From Gemmatimonadota bacterium (GTDB lineage: Bacteria > Gemmatimonadota > Gemmatimonadetes > Gemmatimonadales > GWC2-71-9), in NCBI GenBank assembly GCA_003221035.1, contig QHUB01000012.1, forward strand, positions 1 to 64,000: DNA of 64,000 nucleotides, given 5' to 3'. The translations under genes were made by a program, and so were the position numbers. This document shows, piece after piece, positions 35,377 through 44,167 of the stretch (its first letter is position 1; each line of letters begins with the position of its first letter). The notes beneath the pieces are model-generated. The model was not told the DNA's origin, made no database searches, and was given only the letters and a program-made list of their open reading frames with translations.

Positions 35377-37228
35377 AGTGTGCCATCTCGCGCAAGAAAT
35401 CCTGAATGCCCTTCGCAATCCCACGCGCGTACCGGAGCTGGCCCTCAGGGCTCGCCAGCATCGCTTCCTGCTCCGGAATCATCATGAACAGTCCTTCGGT
35501 CAACGCCGAGGGAAACCACGGATCGCGGGCCAGCGCGTAGTCCCCGCGTCCCATCCCCAGATCGCGAACCCTGAGCTCGGCGACGAGCGCGCGATCCAAC
35601 GCGCGCGCGAGCGCGGCGCTGCGTGGATGGAAGTAGTAGACGCTCGTGCCGTTGTTGACGAAGGGATTGATGCCGTCCGGCAACGCATTCGCATGAATCG
35701 ACACGAGCAGGTCGGCGTCGTGGTGCTCGGCAAAGTTCGTGCGCGGGAAGAGATCGATCGGGAGCGAGTCGGTGCGCGTCAGCAACACCGTCGCGCCCTC
35801 ATGCTCGAGCAAGGCCTTCACCTGCTTCGACACCGCGAGCGTCGCGACCGGCTCCCACAGGCCCGATGGTCCGTGCGCGCCGACGGGTGGATGGCCGGGA
35901 TCGATGACGATCGTGCGCCCGGCAAGCGGGTGCTGCGAATCGATCGCCGGCGGCCGGCGAAGCTCGAGTACCAGATCGCGGCCGCTCCAATGCGTGCGGT
36001 AGCCCCACACGCGACCGGACAGCGCGAGCGTAATCGTGACTTCGTCTGCGGTGGGCTGCGCGTAGCTCATGCGCGTGACGTACGGATCGGTGCCGCCGTG
36101 CTGCATCCAGTTGACGTCCGACTGGGCGCCGTACAGCCGCAGCGTGAGACTCCGTTCCTCTTCTTCTACTTTGAATGGCACGCGAGCGGGAAGCGGCACG
36201 CGCAAGACGAGTGATTTGGAATTCGCGGTTAGGCGGACAGAACCGACGATGCCGCCGGGTGGTGGGGTATTGGGTGCGAGTGGAATCACATCGGCGCTAT
36301 TTACCCAGGCGACGGCGCCGCGCGACAACTGCAGCCGCGTCTGACTGCCGTAGCGGGCCGTCGCGACCGACGTCGTGCCCAGCGGGAAGAACCAGTTGTA
36401 CGTGCCGTACGGCACGGCCTTCCCGACCGTCAGGCTGTCGCTCTTCCCGGTGTGCGCGGTGTCGTCGTTCAACATGACGACGAGTGGATGCGAACGGTCC
36501 AGCGTGTCCAGCACCAGCGGCCAGACGGCGCGCGCCGTATCGGTCCCGACGATTGCTTCGACGATGGCGTCGCACAGCGGTACGGCGGGCAGCCATGCGA
36601 CATAGCGGTCGGCGGCGGGAGGGAGGCGGTAGGCGGCGGTATCGGTGCCGAACGCGCGCACGCCCCAGGCCGGCTCCTCGGGCAGCGTGTCGGGCACGAA
36701 CCAGACCGGCGTGCGCACTCCTTCCATGCGCAGTCGCACCTGTGCGCCGGGTGTGGCGCGCACGGACAGCCGAATCCCCTCCCCCGCCGGGAAGGCGAGC
36801 GAATCGGTCGGCGTGAAGCTCGTCGTGTCGATCCACGCCATGGCACCGGTGGGCGGCCGGTACGGTTGCGCGATGCGCGCGACGAAGGTCGTCTCCTGCT
36901 GCTCCGCGCCGGTGCCGGCGCGGGCCACGATGTCGAACCGCGCCAGGGAATCGGGCGGCAGCGGCAGCCACGCGAGCCATGTGCCGCGGGGCGAGACCGG
37001 CACTGCCACGCCATTGATCGTCAGCGTGACATCGCCGCGTCCCGCGCCGACGCTGCCGAACAGGAATGAAGAATCCTGCGCCTGAATCGGGTCGGCCGTA
37101 TCGGGATAGACAACGGTGATGTGAAGAGGCGCGGAGGAAGGAGACGGGAGACGCGCGATGGGCGATGGGCTGCGTGCCGCGCAGCCCAACGTTGCCGCGA
37201 CAAAAACCGCGGCCCACAGGAGTCGCAT
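35375..37228 (-). CDS. Lipoprotein N-acetylmuramoyl-L-alanine amidase (Amidase_3)
   Basis: 617 aa. Lipoprotein signal with lipobox ending LGC (MRLLWAAVFVAATLGC). About 370 residues of beta-rich domains follow, including repeated Ig-like openings such as VTLTINGVAVPVSPRGTWLAWLP-type sequence. The C-terminal Amidase_3 domain has zinc ligands in IVIDPGHPP, the Glu in GLWEPVATLA and LLVSIHANALP, and the catalytic-type Glu in MMIPEQEAML. It cleaves the lactyl-amide bond between MurNAc and the stem peptide and is probably anchored to a membrane in the periplasm. The start at 37228 was chosen for the signal peptide; the frame further upstream runs through the divergent FHA gene. Confidence 0.87.
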   Translation of the reverse strand: MRLLWAAVFVAATLGCAARSPSPIARLPSPSSAPLHITVVYPDTADPIQAQDSSFLFGSVGAGRGDVTLTINGVAVPVSPRGTWLAWLPLPPDSLARFDIVARAGTGAEQQETTFVARIAQPYRPPTGAMAWIDTTSFTPTDSLAFPAGEGIRLSVRATPGAQVRLRMEGVRTPVWFVPDTLPEEPAWGVRAFGTDTAAYRLPPAADRYVAWLPAVPLCDAIVEAIVGTDTARAVWPLVLDTLDRSHPLVVMLNDDTAHTGKSDSLTVGKAVPYGTYNWFFPLGTTSVATARYGSQTRLQLSRGAVAWVNSADVIPLAPNTPPPGGIVGSVRLTANSKSLVLRVPLPARVPFKVEEEERSLTLRLYGAQSDVNWMQHGGTDPYVTRMSYAQPTADEVTITLALSGRVWGYRTHWSGRDLVLELRRPPAIDSQHPLAGRTIVIDPGHPPVGAHGPSGLWEPVATLAVSKQVKALLEHEGATVLLTRTDSLPIDLFPRTNFAEHHDADLLVSIHANALPDGINPFVNNGTSVYYFHPRSAALARALDRALVAELRVRDLGMGRGDYALARDPWFPSALTEGLFMMIPEQEAMLASPEGQLRYARGIAKGIQDFLREMAH

Positions 37229-37273
37229 GTGGCGCAAGCTAGCGTGGAGCAATAGATTGGGCCACCTAACTTT

Positions 37274-38248
37274 ATGACCTCTCCCTCCGGCGCGTGCCAA
37301 TATTGCGGCCGGCAGAACGACGCCGGCGCGCAATACTGCAGTGACTGCGGCAAGCCGTTGACCAAGGCGGCAGCTGCGCGCGCCGCTGTCGCCGCCGGCG
37401 GCGGCGGTGGACTGGTCTCCCGCACGAGCGGCCCGGAGTCGGCGGGGGAAGGCGGCGGCGCACACGGGGCCGGCGGGGCCGGGGCCGCGGGCGACGCGCC
37501 TTGTCCGCTGTGCGGATCGGTGGTCGCAGCTGCGCGTGGCTCGGGAGGCGACCGTCGTCTCACAGCCGATCGCCGCTCCGATTACTCCCTCACATTGATT
37601 CTGGTTTCCGAGATGGCCACCGAGGTGGCGCGGTTCGATCGCAAACAGGCCACGACGACCATCGGCCGTACCGAAGGGGACATCCGCTTTCCCGAAGATC
37701 AATTTCTGTCTCCGCTGCATACCAAGCTGTCGTGGGAGGAGAACCGCCTCGAGGTTCGCGACCTCGGCAGTCGCAACGGCACCTGGGTCTTCCTGGAAAG
37801 ACCCCACCGGCTGACCGATGGTGACTTGATCCTCATCGGGTCGCAGGTGCTCCGGTTCAAGCGCCTGGGCTATCCCGGTCCCCACACCGCCGAGGCGGAC
37901 GCCACGAAGCGCATGGGCAGCATGGTGCCCAGCGCGGACATCGCCAGTCTGACGCAGCTGCGCCCCGACGGCAGCTCGCGCGACGTCATCCAGTTGTCGC
38001 CGGGCCGCGACATTCACGTCGGGCGCGAGCGCGGTGACTGGATCTTCCCATACGATCCCTCGATGAGCGCGCAGCATGCGACCGTGCGTTCCGAGGACGC
38101 GGACTTCGTGCTGGTGGACGACCACAGCCGCAACGGCGTCGCGATCGCGGTCCGCGGAGTGACGACCCTGCAGCACGGCTCGCGAGTGATGGTCGGTGAC
38201 AAGCTGCTGCGCGTCGAGCTGCCGGGAGCACCGGGTCAGCCGGCATGA
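37274..38248 (+). CDS. Zinc-ribbon protein with two FHA domains
   Basis: 324 aa, no membrane helix. N-terminal C4 zinc ribbon (CQYCGRQNDAGAQYCSDCG), a Gly/Ala-rich linker and another CxxC (CPLCGS, ~77). Two FHA phosphothreonine-binding domains follow: the first with TIGRTEGDIRFPED, SPLHTKLSW and DLGSRNGTWV, the second with VGRERGDWIFP, SAQHATVR and DDHSRNGVAI. It probably binds phosphorylated partners of the kinase encoded immediately after it, as its stop overlaps the kinase ATG (ATGA). Divergent from the amidase gene with 45 bases between. Confidence 0.92.
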   Translation: MTSPSGACQYCGRQNDAGAQYCSDCGKPLTKAAAARAAVAAGGGGGLVSRTSGPESAGEGGGAHGAGGAGAAGDAPCPLCGSVVAAARGSGGDRRLTADRRSDYSLTLILVSEMATEVARFDRKQATTTIGRTEGDIRFPEDQFLSPLHTKLSWEENRLEVRDLGSRNGTWVFLERPHRLTDGDLILIGSQVLRFKRLGYPGPHTAEADATKRMGSMVPSADIASLTQLRPDGSSRDVIQLSPGRDIHVGRERGDWIFPYDPSMSAQHATVRSEDADFVLVDDHSRNGVAIAVRGVTTLQHGSRVMVGDKLLRVELPGAPGQPA

Positions 38249-39864
38249 AGATCTGTCCTGTCTGCTCCACCGAGTATGCCGACGACGTAAAGTTCTGCCC
38301 GAATGACGGGCAGACGCTACGCTCGGCGGCGCCGGCGAACAATCTCGTGGGCCAGGTGATCGCCGATCGCTATCACGTCGTGAAAAAGCTCGGCGAAGGC
38401 GGCATGGGTCAGGTCTATCTCGCCGAGCACGTGAAGATGGGCCGTCGCAGCGCCATCAAGGTGATGAATCCGTCGATGGTGCACGATCCGGACGCGGTCG
38501 CACGCTTCAACCGCGAGGCGTCGAACGCGAGCCGCATCACTCACCCCAACGTCTGCGCGATCTACGATTTCGGGGAAACGCCCGAGGGGCTGATTTACCT
38601 CGCGATGGAGTTCATTGAAGGCGAGCCGTTGACCGACCTGCTCGAGCGGGAGGGCGCGCTCTCGGTCTCACGGGCGAGCGCCATCTTCTTGCAGACCGCC
38701 GAGGCGCTCCAGGCCGCGCACGACCTCGGTATCGTGCATCGCGACTTGAAGCCCGATAACATCATGCTGACCCGGCGCAAGGACGGCGCCGACACCGTGA
38801 AGGTCGTGGACTTCGGCATCGCCAAAGCGGTGGGCGGCGATGAAGCCGGCCAGAAGGTCACGAAGACGGGCCTCGTCGTCGGCACGCCCGAGTTCATGAG
38901 TCCCGAGCAGCTGTCCGGCGATACGCTCGATGGGCGGAGCGACCTCTACTCGCTGGCGCTCGTCTTCTACCGGACGTTGAGCGGCAAGCTGCCGTTCGAA
39001 GCGACCACGGTGCAGGAAACGATGATCAAGCGTCTGACCGACGAGCCGACGCCGCTTGCCCAGGCGCGGCCCGATCTCGCGTTTCCCGCCACGCTGCAGC
39101 CGGTGCTCGACACCGCGCTCGCGCGGACGCCGTCCGATCGGTATCAGACCGTCGCCAAGTTCGCGGCCGACATTGCCGCGGTCACCGGACGGCCGGCAGC
39201 GGGTGGAGCCCCGCATACCCGCTCGATCGGCGATATCGCAGGAAAGACACAGCTGCTCGAGACGCATCCGGATGGCGTCACGGTCAGGATGTCGGCCCAG
39301 CAGCCGCCGCCGACCGCACCGTCGCCGCCGGTCACGAAGCGCTCGCTCATCCCCGCGGCGATTGGCGTCGTCGTGATTCTTGGCGCCGGGGGCGCGTGGA
39401 TGGTTTTGAAAGTCGGCGCGAAGACCGCCGGCAATCCTGTGGACTCGAGGCGAATCGGTAACGTGGCGCACGACACAGCGAGCAACGGGGTGAATCGACA
39501 GACTGGAGGCGTGACGACCCTCGCCGTTCACGACACGGCACGCCATCCCGTTCGATCCAACGCGCCACTGCCCCCCCCGCTCCCGCCCCCGCCGCCGACG
39601 TCGGGAATCGATCCGGCGAAGGCCGATCAGCTGCTGACGGCCCTGATTGAAGCTCCGCCGGCCGTCATCCGGGATTCCGCGACGAGGATCTACGACACAC
39701 CCGGAGTGAGCCGTGGTGACCGGGCGTTCGCGGCCTGCATGATTGCGAGGGCCGAAGAAGATCTCGGCAATCACGCGAATGCCGTGCAGTGGGCGAACCG
39801 CGGACTGGCGATCAATTCACAGTTGTCGTCGTGCCGGACGGTGATTCAACCGGGAGGGTCGTAG
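38245..39864 (+). CDS. Membrane Ser/Thr protein kinase with zinc ribbon
   Basis: 539 aa. N-terminal zinc ribbon (CPVCSTEYADDVKFCPNDG) and a Hanks-type kinase (~40-310): LGEGGMGQVYLAEH, AIKVMNP, IVHRDLKPDNIML, DFGIAKAVGG and GTPEFMSPEQ, all key residues present. A Pro-rich linker, one membrane helix (SLIPAAIGVVVILGAGGAWMV, ~370-390) and a Pro-rich periplasmic region follow. The tail of about 90 residues (ADQLLTALIEAPPAVIRD and onward) looks helical, perhaps TPR-like. It is followed 6 bases later by its likely opposing phosphatase. The kinase-phosphatase-FHA order suggests one signalling unit. Confidence 0.94.
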   Translation: MKICPVCSTEYADDVKFCPNDGQTLRSAAPANNLVGQVIADRYHVVKKLGEGGMGQVYLAEHVKMGRRSAIKVMNPSMVHDPDAVARFNREASNASRITHPNVCAIYDFGETPEGLIYLAMEFIEGEPLTDLLEREGALSVSRASAIFLQTAEALQAAHDLGIVHRDLKPDNIMLTRRKDGADTVKVVDFGIAKAVGGDEAGQKVTKTGLVVGTPEFMSPEQLSGDTLDGRSDLYSLALVFYRTLSGKLPFEATTVQETMIKRLTDEPTPLAQARPDLAFPATLQPVLDTALARTPSDRYQTVAKFAADIAAVTGRPAAGGAPHTRSIGDIAGKTQLLETHPDGVTVRMSAQQPPPTAPSPPVTKRSLIPAAIGVVVILGAGGAWMVLKVGAKTAGNPVDSRRIGNVAHDTASNGVNRQTGGVTTLAVHDTARHPVRSNAPLPPPLPPPPPTSGIDPAKADQLLTALIEAPPAVIRDSATRIYDTPGVSRGDRAFAACMIARAEEDLGNHANAVQWANRGLAINSQLSSCRTVIQPGGS

Positions 39865-39870
39865 CGCCGC

Positions 39871-40908
39871 ATGTTCGGACGCAACAAGGCCGTGCGCGTC
39901 GAGGTCTTCGCCAAGACCGATCTGGGTCGCACGCGCGATCACAACGAGGACCGCTTCCTCGTCGCGGATCTTTCGCGCAAATCGGCGTCGCTGCTGCCCG
40001 AAGTGCGCCAGCACGACATCGGCCCGCGCGGCACCCTGCTCGTCGTGGCGGACGGCATGGGCGGCGCGGCGGCCGGCGAGGTCGCCAGCGAGATGGCGAC
40101 CGATACGATTTACGCACATCTCGTGAAGACGTGGAACGCCGAGGACGAAGTCACGCCGCAGCGCTTCGCCTATCGGCTGAAAGAGGCGGTGGAAGTGGCG
40201 AACGCGAGCATCCACGCGCATGCGAAGGCGCATCCCGAAGTGCGCGGGATGGGCACCACCACAACGGCCGCCGGCGTCCTCAACGATCACCTCTATCTCA
40301 CGCAGGTCGGTGACAGCCGCGCCTACCTGATTCGCAACGGGCAGGCGCATCAGATCACGAAGGATCAGTCGCTGATGCAGCGGCTGGTCGAGGCCGGGGA
40401 GCTCACCGAAGAAGAGGCGGCACAGAGCGAGCGGCGCAACATCATTCTCCAGGCGCTCGGTCCCGATCCCAAGGTCAAAGTCGATCTCACGCATCAGGAG
40501 GTGCGGCGCCGCGACGTCCTGGTGCTCTGCTCCGACGGGCTGTCCGGACAGGTAAAGAAGGAAGAGATCGCCCAGGTCGTGAGCACGACACCGGACCTGA
40601 GCGCGGCGTGCGACAAGCTCATCGCGATGGCCAACGAGCGCGGCGGCCCCGACAACATCACGGTCGTGATCGCGCGCTTCGACGGCGATGGCCTGCGTTT
40701 CTCCGACGGCGGCCCGCAGGACGACGTGGGACATCAGGTCTACCCGCTCATCGACACTGAGACGAGCACGGAGCCGGTGCCGGTGTACAAGGGCAGCCGG
40801 CCGCCGGTGCCCAACCGGGAGAAGAACAGCTCGGGCACGCGGGTCATCGTGCTCGCCGCGCTTGCCGTCGCCGCCATCGTCGTCTGGTACCTCACGCGGA
40901 ATCAGTGA
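39871..40908 (+). CDS. PP2C-type Ser/Thr protein phosphatase, membrane anchored
   Basis: 345 aa metal-dependent phosphatase. PP2C motifs are DLGRTRDHNEDRFLVAD (metal Asp), VVADGMGGAAAGE, VGDSRAYLIRNG, VLCSDGLSG and GGPDNITVVIARF. It ends in a basic stretch and a C-terminal helix (VIVLAALAVAAIVVWYL), so the catalytic part faces the cytoplasm. Expected to dephosphorylate the kinase and FHA-bound proteins encoded beside it. Its stop overlaps the GTG start of the FHA-protease gene by 4 bases. Confidence 0.95.
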   Translation: MFGRNKAVRVEVFAKTDLGRTRDHNEDRFLVADLSRKSASLLPEVRQHDIGPRGTLLVVADGMGGAAAGEVASEMATDTIYAHLVKTWNAEDEVTPQRFAYRLKEAVEVANASIHAHAKAHPEVRGMGTTTTAAGVLNDHLYLTQVGDSRAYLIRNGQAHQITKDQSLMQRLVEAGELTEEEAAQSERRNIILQALGPDPKVKVDLTHQEVRRRDVLVLCSDGLSGQVKKEEIAQVVSTTPDLSAACDKLIAMANERGGPDNITVVIARFDGDGLRFSDGGPQDDVGHQVYPLIDTETSTEPVPVYKGSRPPVPNREKNSSGTRVIVLAALAVAAIVVWYLTRNQ

Positions 40909-42344
40909 AAGCCCAATTCAAATTCTTGTCGGGCGCCCGCGCGGGACAGAGCGAAACCTTCCGCAAGGGCTACATCGGGCTTGGCCGTCATCCGCTCTCG
41001 GATGTGCGGTTTGATGCGGAGCGCGATCTCGACGTCTCCTCGCGCCATGCCGCGGTCGTGCGCAAGGCGGAAGGCTTTGTGCTGCAGGATCTGGTGAGCC
41101 GCAACGGCACGTTCGTCAACGGCACGCGCATCAGCGGCGATACGGTCCTGAAACGCGGCGACGTCATCGGTTTCGGTTCGAATGGTCCCGCGCTGGAATT
41201 CCAGGTTGTCGAGAGCGACGAGGACACGACCGCGTCCGCGGAAGCGCTGGCGGAGCGTGTGTCCTCGCCGCGGGACGTGATGCCTGCCGCGCGCGCGTCC
41301 GCCGCGCCGCGCGCCACCGGGCCACGCCAGAGCACCGGCGTGCGCATTGCGGCCGAAGTAGCGCGCCAGACGGCGCACCTCCGACGCGCGACCAAGATCC
41401 TGATCGTGCTGCTGCTCTTCGTCGGCACGGGCTTCACCTGGATGCAATGGGACGGGCGCCGGCGCACGAACGAGCTCCTGCAGCTGCAGCAGCGCGCCGA
41501 CAGCCTCAGCGCCGCATCGCACGCGTTGACGGCACAATTCCAGACCGAGCTGCAGGGCGTGCGTGTGGCGCTGCATGCCTCGCAGGACGAGACGGCGCGG
41601 CTGCGTCGCGAGCTGGCCGGTTCCAGCGGCGACGCGTCATCGGTCGCCCGGCTCCGCCGGGAGCTGGATGCGGCGGAGCGACGGCAACGCGCGCTGGCCG
41701 GCGCCGTGGGCGGCGTCGATTACCGCGCGATCTCGCACAAGAATCAGGATGCGGTCGCGATGGTGCTGGTCGAGTACGCCGACGGCGAGCGGTACAGCGG
41801 CACCGCGTTCGCCGTAGACTCGCAAGGCACGATGGTTACGAACAAACACATCCTCGTCGGTGAGGACGGCACCAAGACGCCGCGCCGGCTCGGCGTGATC
41901 TTCTCGGGTAGTACGCAGTTTTGGCGCGCCGACGTGATCGGCGTGTCGACGGAGACCGATGTCGGTGTGTTCCGTGTAACGATCAAGGGCGGCACTCCCC
42001 GTGTGGCGGGCCTGGCCCGGACACGCGAAGGGCTCGAGCGCGGCGACCCGGTCGCCATTCTGGGCTATCCGCTGGGGTTCGATCTCCCGATGGAGGCGCA
42101 GGGAGGCCAGCCGATCGCCGAGCCGACGCTGACCGTGGGGACCGTGAGCAAGTCGCTGTCCTCGGTCGTGCAGGTTGACGCGTACGGCGCCCCGGGGTCG
42201 TCGGGGAGTCCGATCTTCGATCGTGACGGCAAGGTCATCGCGGTGCTGTACGGCGGAGAACGCGAATCGAACGGCAAGATCATCTTCGGCGTGCCGGCAT
42301 ATCAAGTAGCGGATTATCTCAAGACCCTCAACCTGGCGCGCTAA
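40905..42344 (+). CDS. FHA domain-TM-coiled coil-trypsin-like serine protease
   Basis: 479 aa. Cytoplasmic FHA domain (YIGLGRHPLSDVRFD, SSRHAAVV, DLVSRNGTFVNGTRI; ~20-80), a linker, and one membrane helix (TKILIVLLLFVGTGFTWMQW, ~162-181). An Ala/Arg/Leu coiled coil (~185-260) follows, then a chymotrypsin-fold protease (~275-470). The triad is visible: His in MVTNKHILVG, Asp in TETDVGVFRV, Ser in APGSSGSPIF. There is no PDZ domain, unlike HtrA. The layout suggests that phosphorylated cytoplasmic partners recruited by FHA control a periplasmic protease. GTG start overlaps the phosphatase stop; the hydrolase gene follows one base after the stop. Confidence 0.92.
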   Translation: MKAQFKFLSGARAGQSETFRKGYIGLGRHPLSDVRFDAERDLDVSSRHAAVVRKAEGFVLQDLVSRNGTFVNGTRISGDTVLKRGDVIGFGSNGPALEFQVVESDEDTTASAEALAERVSSPRDVMPAARASAAPRATGPRQSTGVRIAAEVARQTAHLRRATKILIVLLLFVGTGFTWMQWDGRRRTNELLQLQQRADSLSAASHALTAQFQTELQGVRVALHASQDETARLRRELAGSSGDASSVARLRRELDAAERRQRALAGAVGGVDYRAISHKNQDAVAMVLVEYADGERYSGTAFAVDSQGTMVTNKHILVGEDGTKTPRRLGVIFSGSTQFWRADVIGVSTETDVGVFRVTIKGGTPRVAGLARTREGLERGDPVAILGYPLGFDLPMEAQGGQPIAEPTLTVGTVSKSLSSVVQVDAYGAPGSSGSPIFDRDGKVIAVLYGGERESNGKIIFGVPAYQVADYLKTLNLAR

Positions 42345-42345
42345 C

Positions 42346-44157
42346 ATGCACACGATTGCCCTGCTGTTCGTCATCGCATTCCAGGACACGAGTTCGTTTG
42401 AAAAGCACGAGGCGATGGTCCCGATGCGCGACGGCGTGAAGCTTCACACCGCGTGGTACGCGCCGCGCAATCCAAACGGCCCGCTCCCCATCATCTTCTC
42501 GCGCACGCCCTACGGCATCGAGCACGCGGACCGCGCGTTCGGCAGCTACTTCGAGGCGCTCGTCCGCGACGGCTACATCTTTGCCTTCCAGGACATCCGC
42601 GGCCGGTTCGGCTCCGAGGGGAAGTTCGTGATGCAGCGCAAGCCGGACCACCGGGCGACGCGCGCCGGCGACGAAAGCACCGACGCCTACGACACGATCG
42701 AGTGGATGGTGCACAACATCCCCAACAACAATGGGCGCGTCGGGATGCTGGGGATTTCGTATGATGGATGGACGACGGGCGAGGCGCTGATCGATCCCCA
42801 TCCCGCGCTGCGCGCCGCGTCGCCGCAGGCCTCGCCGGACGACATGTTCCTGAACGACGACTTCCACCATCAGGGGGCGTTCCGGCTCAGCTACGGCTTC
42901 GAGTATGCCGTGCTCACCGAGGCCGCCGATACCAACAGCGCGTTCGACTTCGGCCGCTACGACACATACGACTGGTACCTCGAGCTGGGGCCACTCAGCA
43001 ACGTCAATGGCCGGTACGTCCACGGCAAGCTGCCCAGCTGGAATAATTTCGCGGCGCATCCCAACCACGACGACTTCTGGAAAGCGCAGGCGCTCTCGAC
43101 GTATCTCCACAGCACGACCGTGCCGACGCTCAACGTCGCGGGATGGTGGGACCAGGAGGATTTCGTCGGGCCGATTCAGATCTACGAAGCGATGGAGCCG
43201 AGCGACTCGGCGCACAAGAACTTCCTCGTCGTGGGCCCGTGGAATCACGGCGGCTGGGCCGGCGGGACCGGGCGGCAGCTCGGCAACATCGACTTCGCGA
43301 GCAACACCGGCGAGTACTTCCGCGACAGCGTGCAGGCGCCGTTCTTCGCGTACTACCTCAAAGACAAGGGTTCGCTGAATCTGCCGGAAGCCCTCACGTT
43401 CGAGGCGGGCGGCAACACCTGGGTTCGCAACGATGCCTGGCCCGCCCAGGCCGGGGTGACGCACCGCAAGCTGTACTTCCGCGAGAATCGCGGCCTCGGC
43501 TTCGACGCGCCCGTGAGTCAGACGTCCGCGTTCGACAGTTACGTCTCCGATCCCGCCAACCCGGTCCCGTATCGCAATCGCCCGGTTCAGCCGACCTACT
43601 ACGCCAAGGGCAGCGGGTGGTACACGTGGCTGCTCCAGGACCAGCGCTTCGTGGATCACCGGCCCGACGTGCTGAGCTGGGAAACGCCGCCGCTCGAGAG
43701 CGACGTCGTCATCCGCGGCGCGATCAGCGCGCATCTGTTCGCGAGCACCACGGGCAGCGATGCCGATTGGGTCGTCAAGCTGATCGACGTATTTCCGGAG
43801 AATTACGAAAATGCCTCAGCGCCGCGCGTGACCGGCGGATATGAGCTCATGGTCGCCAACGACGTGTTGCGGGGGAGATTCCGCGCCGGGTTCGAGCAGC
43901 CGCAGGCGATCGTGCCCAATCGCGTGCTCGAGTACACGGTCGATCTGCACACGCAGGATTATCGGTTCGTAAAGGGACACCGCATCATGGTCCAGGTGCA
44001 GAGCACCTGGTTCCCCATCATCGACCGCAATCCCCAGACGTTCGTGCCGAATATCTTCGAAGCGACGGTGGCGGACTTCAAGACGGCGACGCAGCGGATC
44101 TATCGCTCGAAAACGCAGAGCTCGTACATCGAGCTGCCGGTGTACGAGGGGCACTGA
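42346..44157 (+). CDS. CocE/NonD family X-Pro dipeptidyl-peptidase-type hydrolase
   Basis: 603 aa. A short hydrophobic N-terminus (MHTIALLFVIAFQ) may export it. An alpha/beta-hydrolase follows, with nucleophile motif GISYDGWTTGE, PWNHGGW carrying the His, and a C-terminal jelly-roll domain (SDVVIRGAISAHLFASTTGS, HRIMVQVQSTWFP). Family members hydrolyse X-Pro peptides, cocaine-like esters or glutaryl-antibiotics; a secreted Pro-specific peptidase or amidase is most likely. It begins one base after the FHA-protease stop, so it may be the last gene of the signalling operon. Convergent with the next gene, 10 bases apart. Confidence 0.88.
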   Translation: MHTIALLFVIAFQDTSSFEKHEAMVPMRDGVKLHTAWYAPRNPNGPLPIIFSRTPYGIEHADRAFGSYFEALVRDGYIFAFQDIRGRFGSEGKFVMQRKPDHRATRAGDESTDAYDTIEWMVHNIPNNNGRVGMLGISYDGWTTGEALIDPHPALRAASPQASPDDMFLNDDFHHQGAFRLSYGFEYAVLTEAADTNSAFDFGRYDTYDWYLELGPLSNVNGRYVHGKLPSWNNFAAHPNHDDFWKAQALSTYLHSTTVPTLNVAGWWDQEDFVGPIQIYEAMEPSDSAHKNFLVVGPWNHGGWAGGTGRQLGNIDFASNTGEYFRDSVQAPFFAYYLKDKGSLNLPEALTFEAGGNTWVRNDAWPAQAGVTHRKLYFRENRGLGFDAPVSQTSAFDSYVSDPANPVPYRNRPVQPTYYAKGSGWYTWLLQDQRFVDHRPDVLSWETPPLESDVVIRGAISAHLFASTTGSDADWVVKLIDVFPENYENASAPRVTGGYELMVANDVLRGRFRAGFEQPQAIVPNRVLEYTVDLHTQDYRFVKGHRIMVQVQSTWFPIIDRNPQTFVPNIFEATVADFKTATQRIYRSKTQSSYIELPVYEGH

Positions 44158-44167
44158 TTGTGACGTT

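Noticed and set aside
37274-42344. Type VI secretion regulatory module (PpkA/PppA/Fha)
   Set aside because: Kinase, phosphatase and FHA genes are present, but no Tss structural gene is anywhere in the window and the protease fusion does not belong to T6SS.
42328-43734. 468-codon minus-strand frame opposite the CocE-type hydrolase
   Set aside because: Typical high-GC antisense shadow; the plus-strand product has catalytic motifs.
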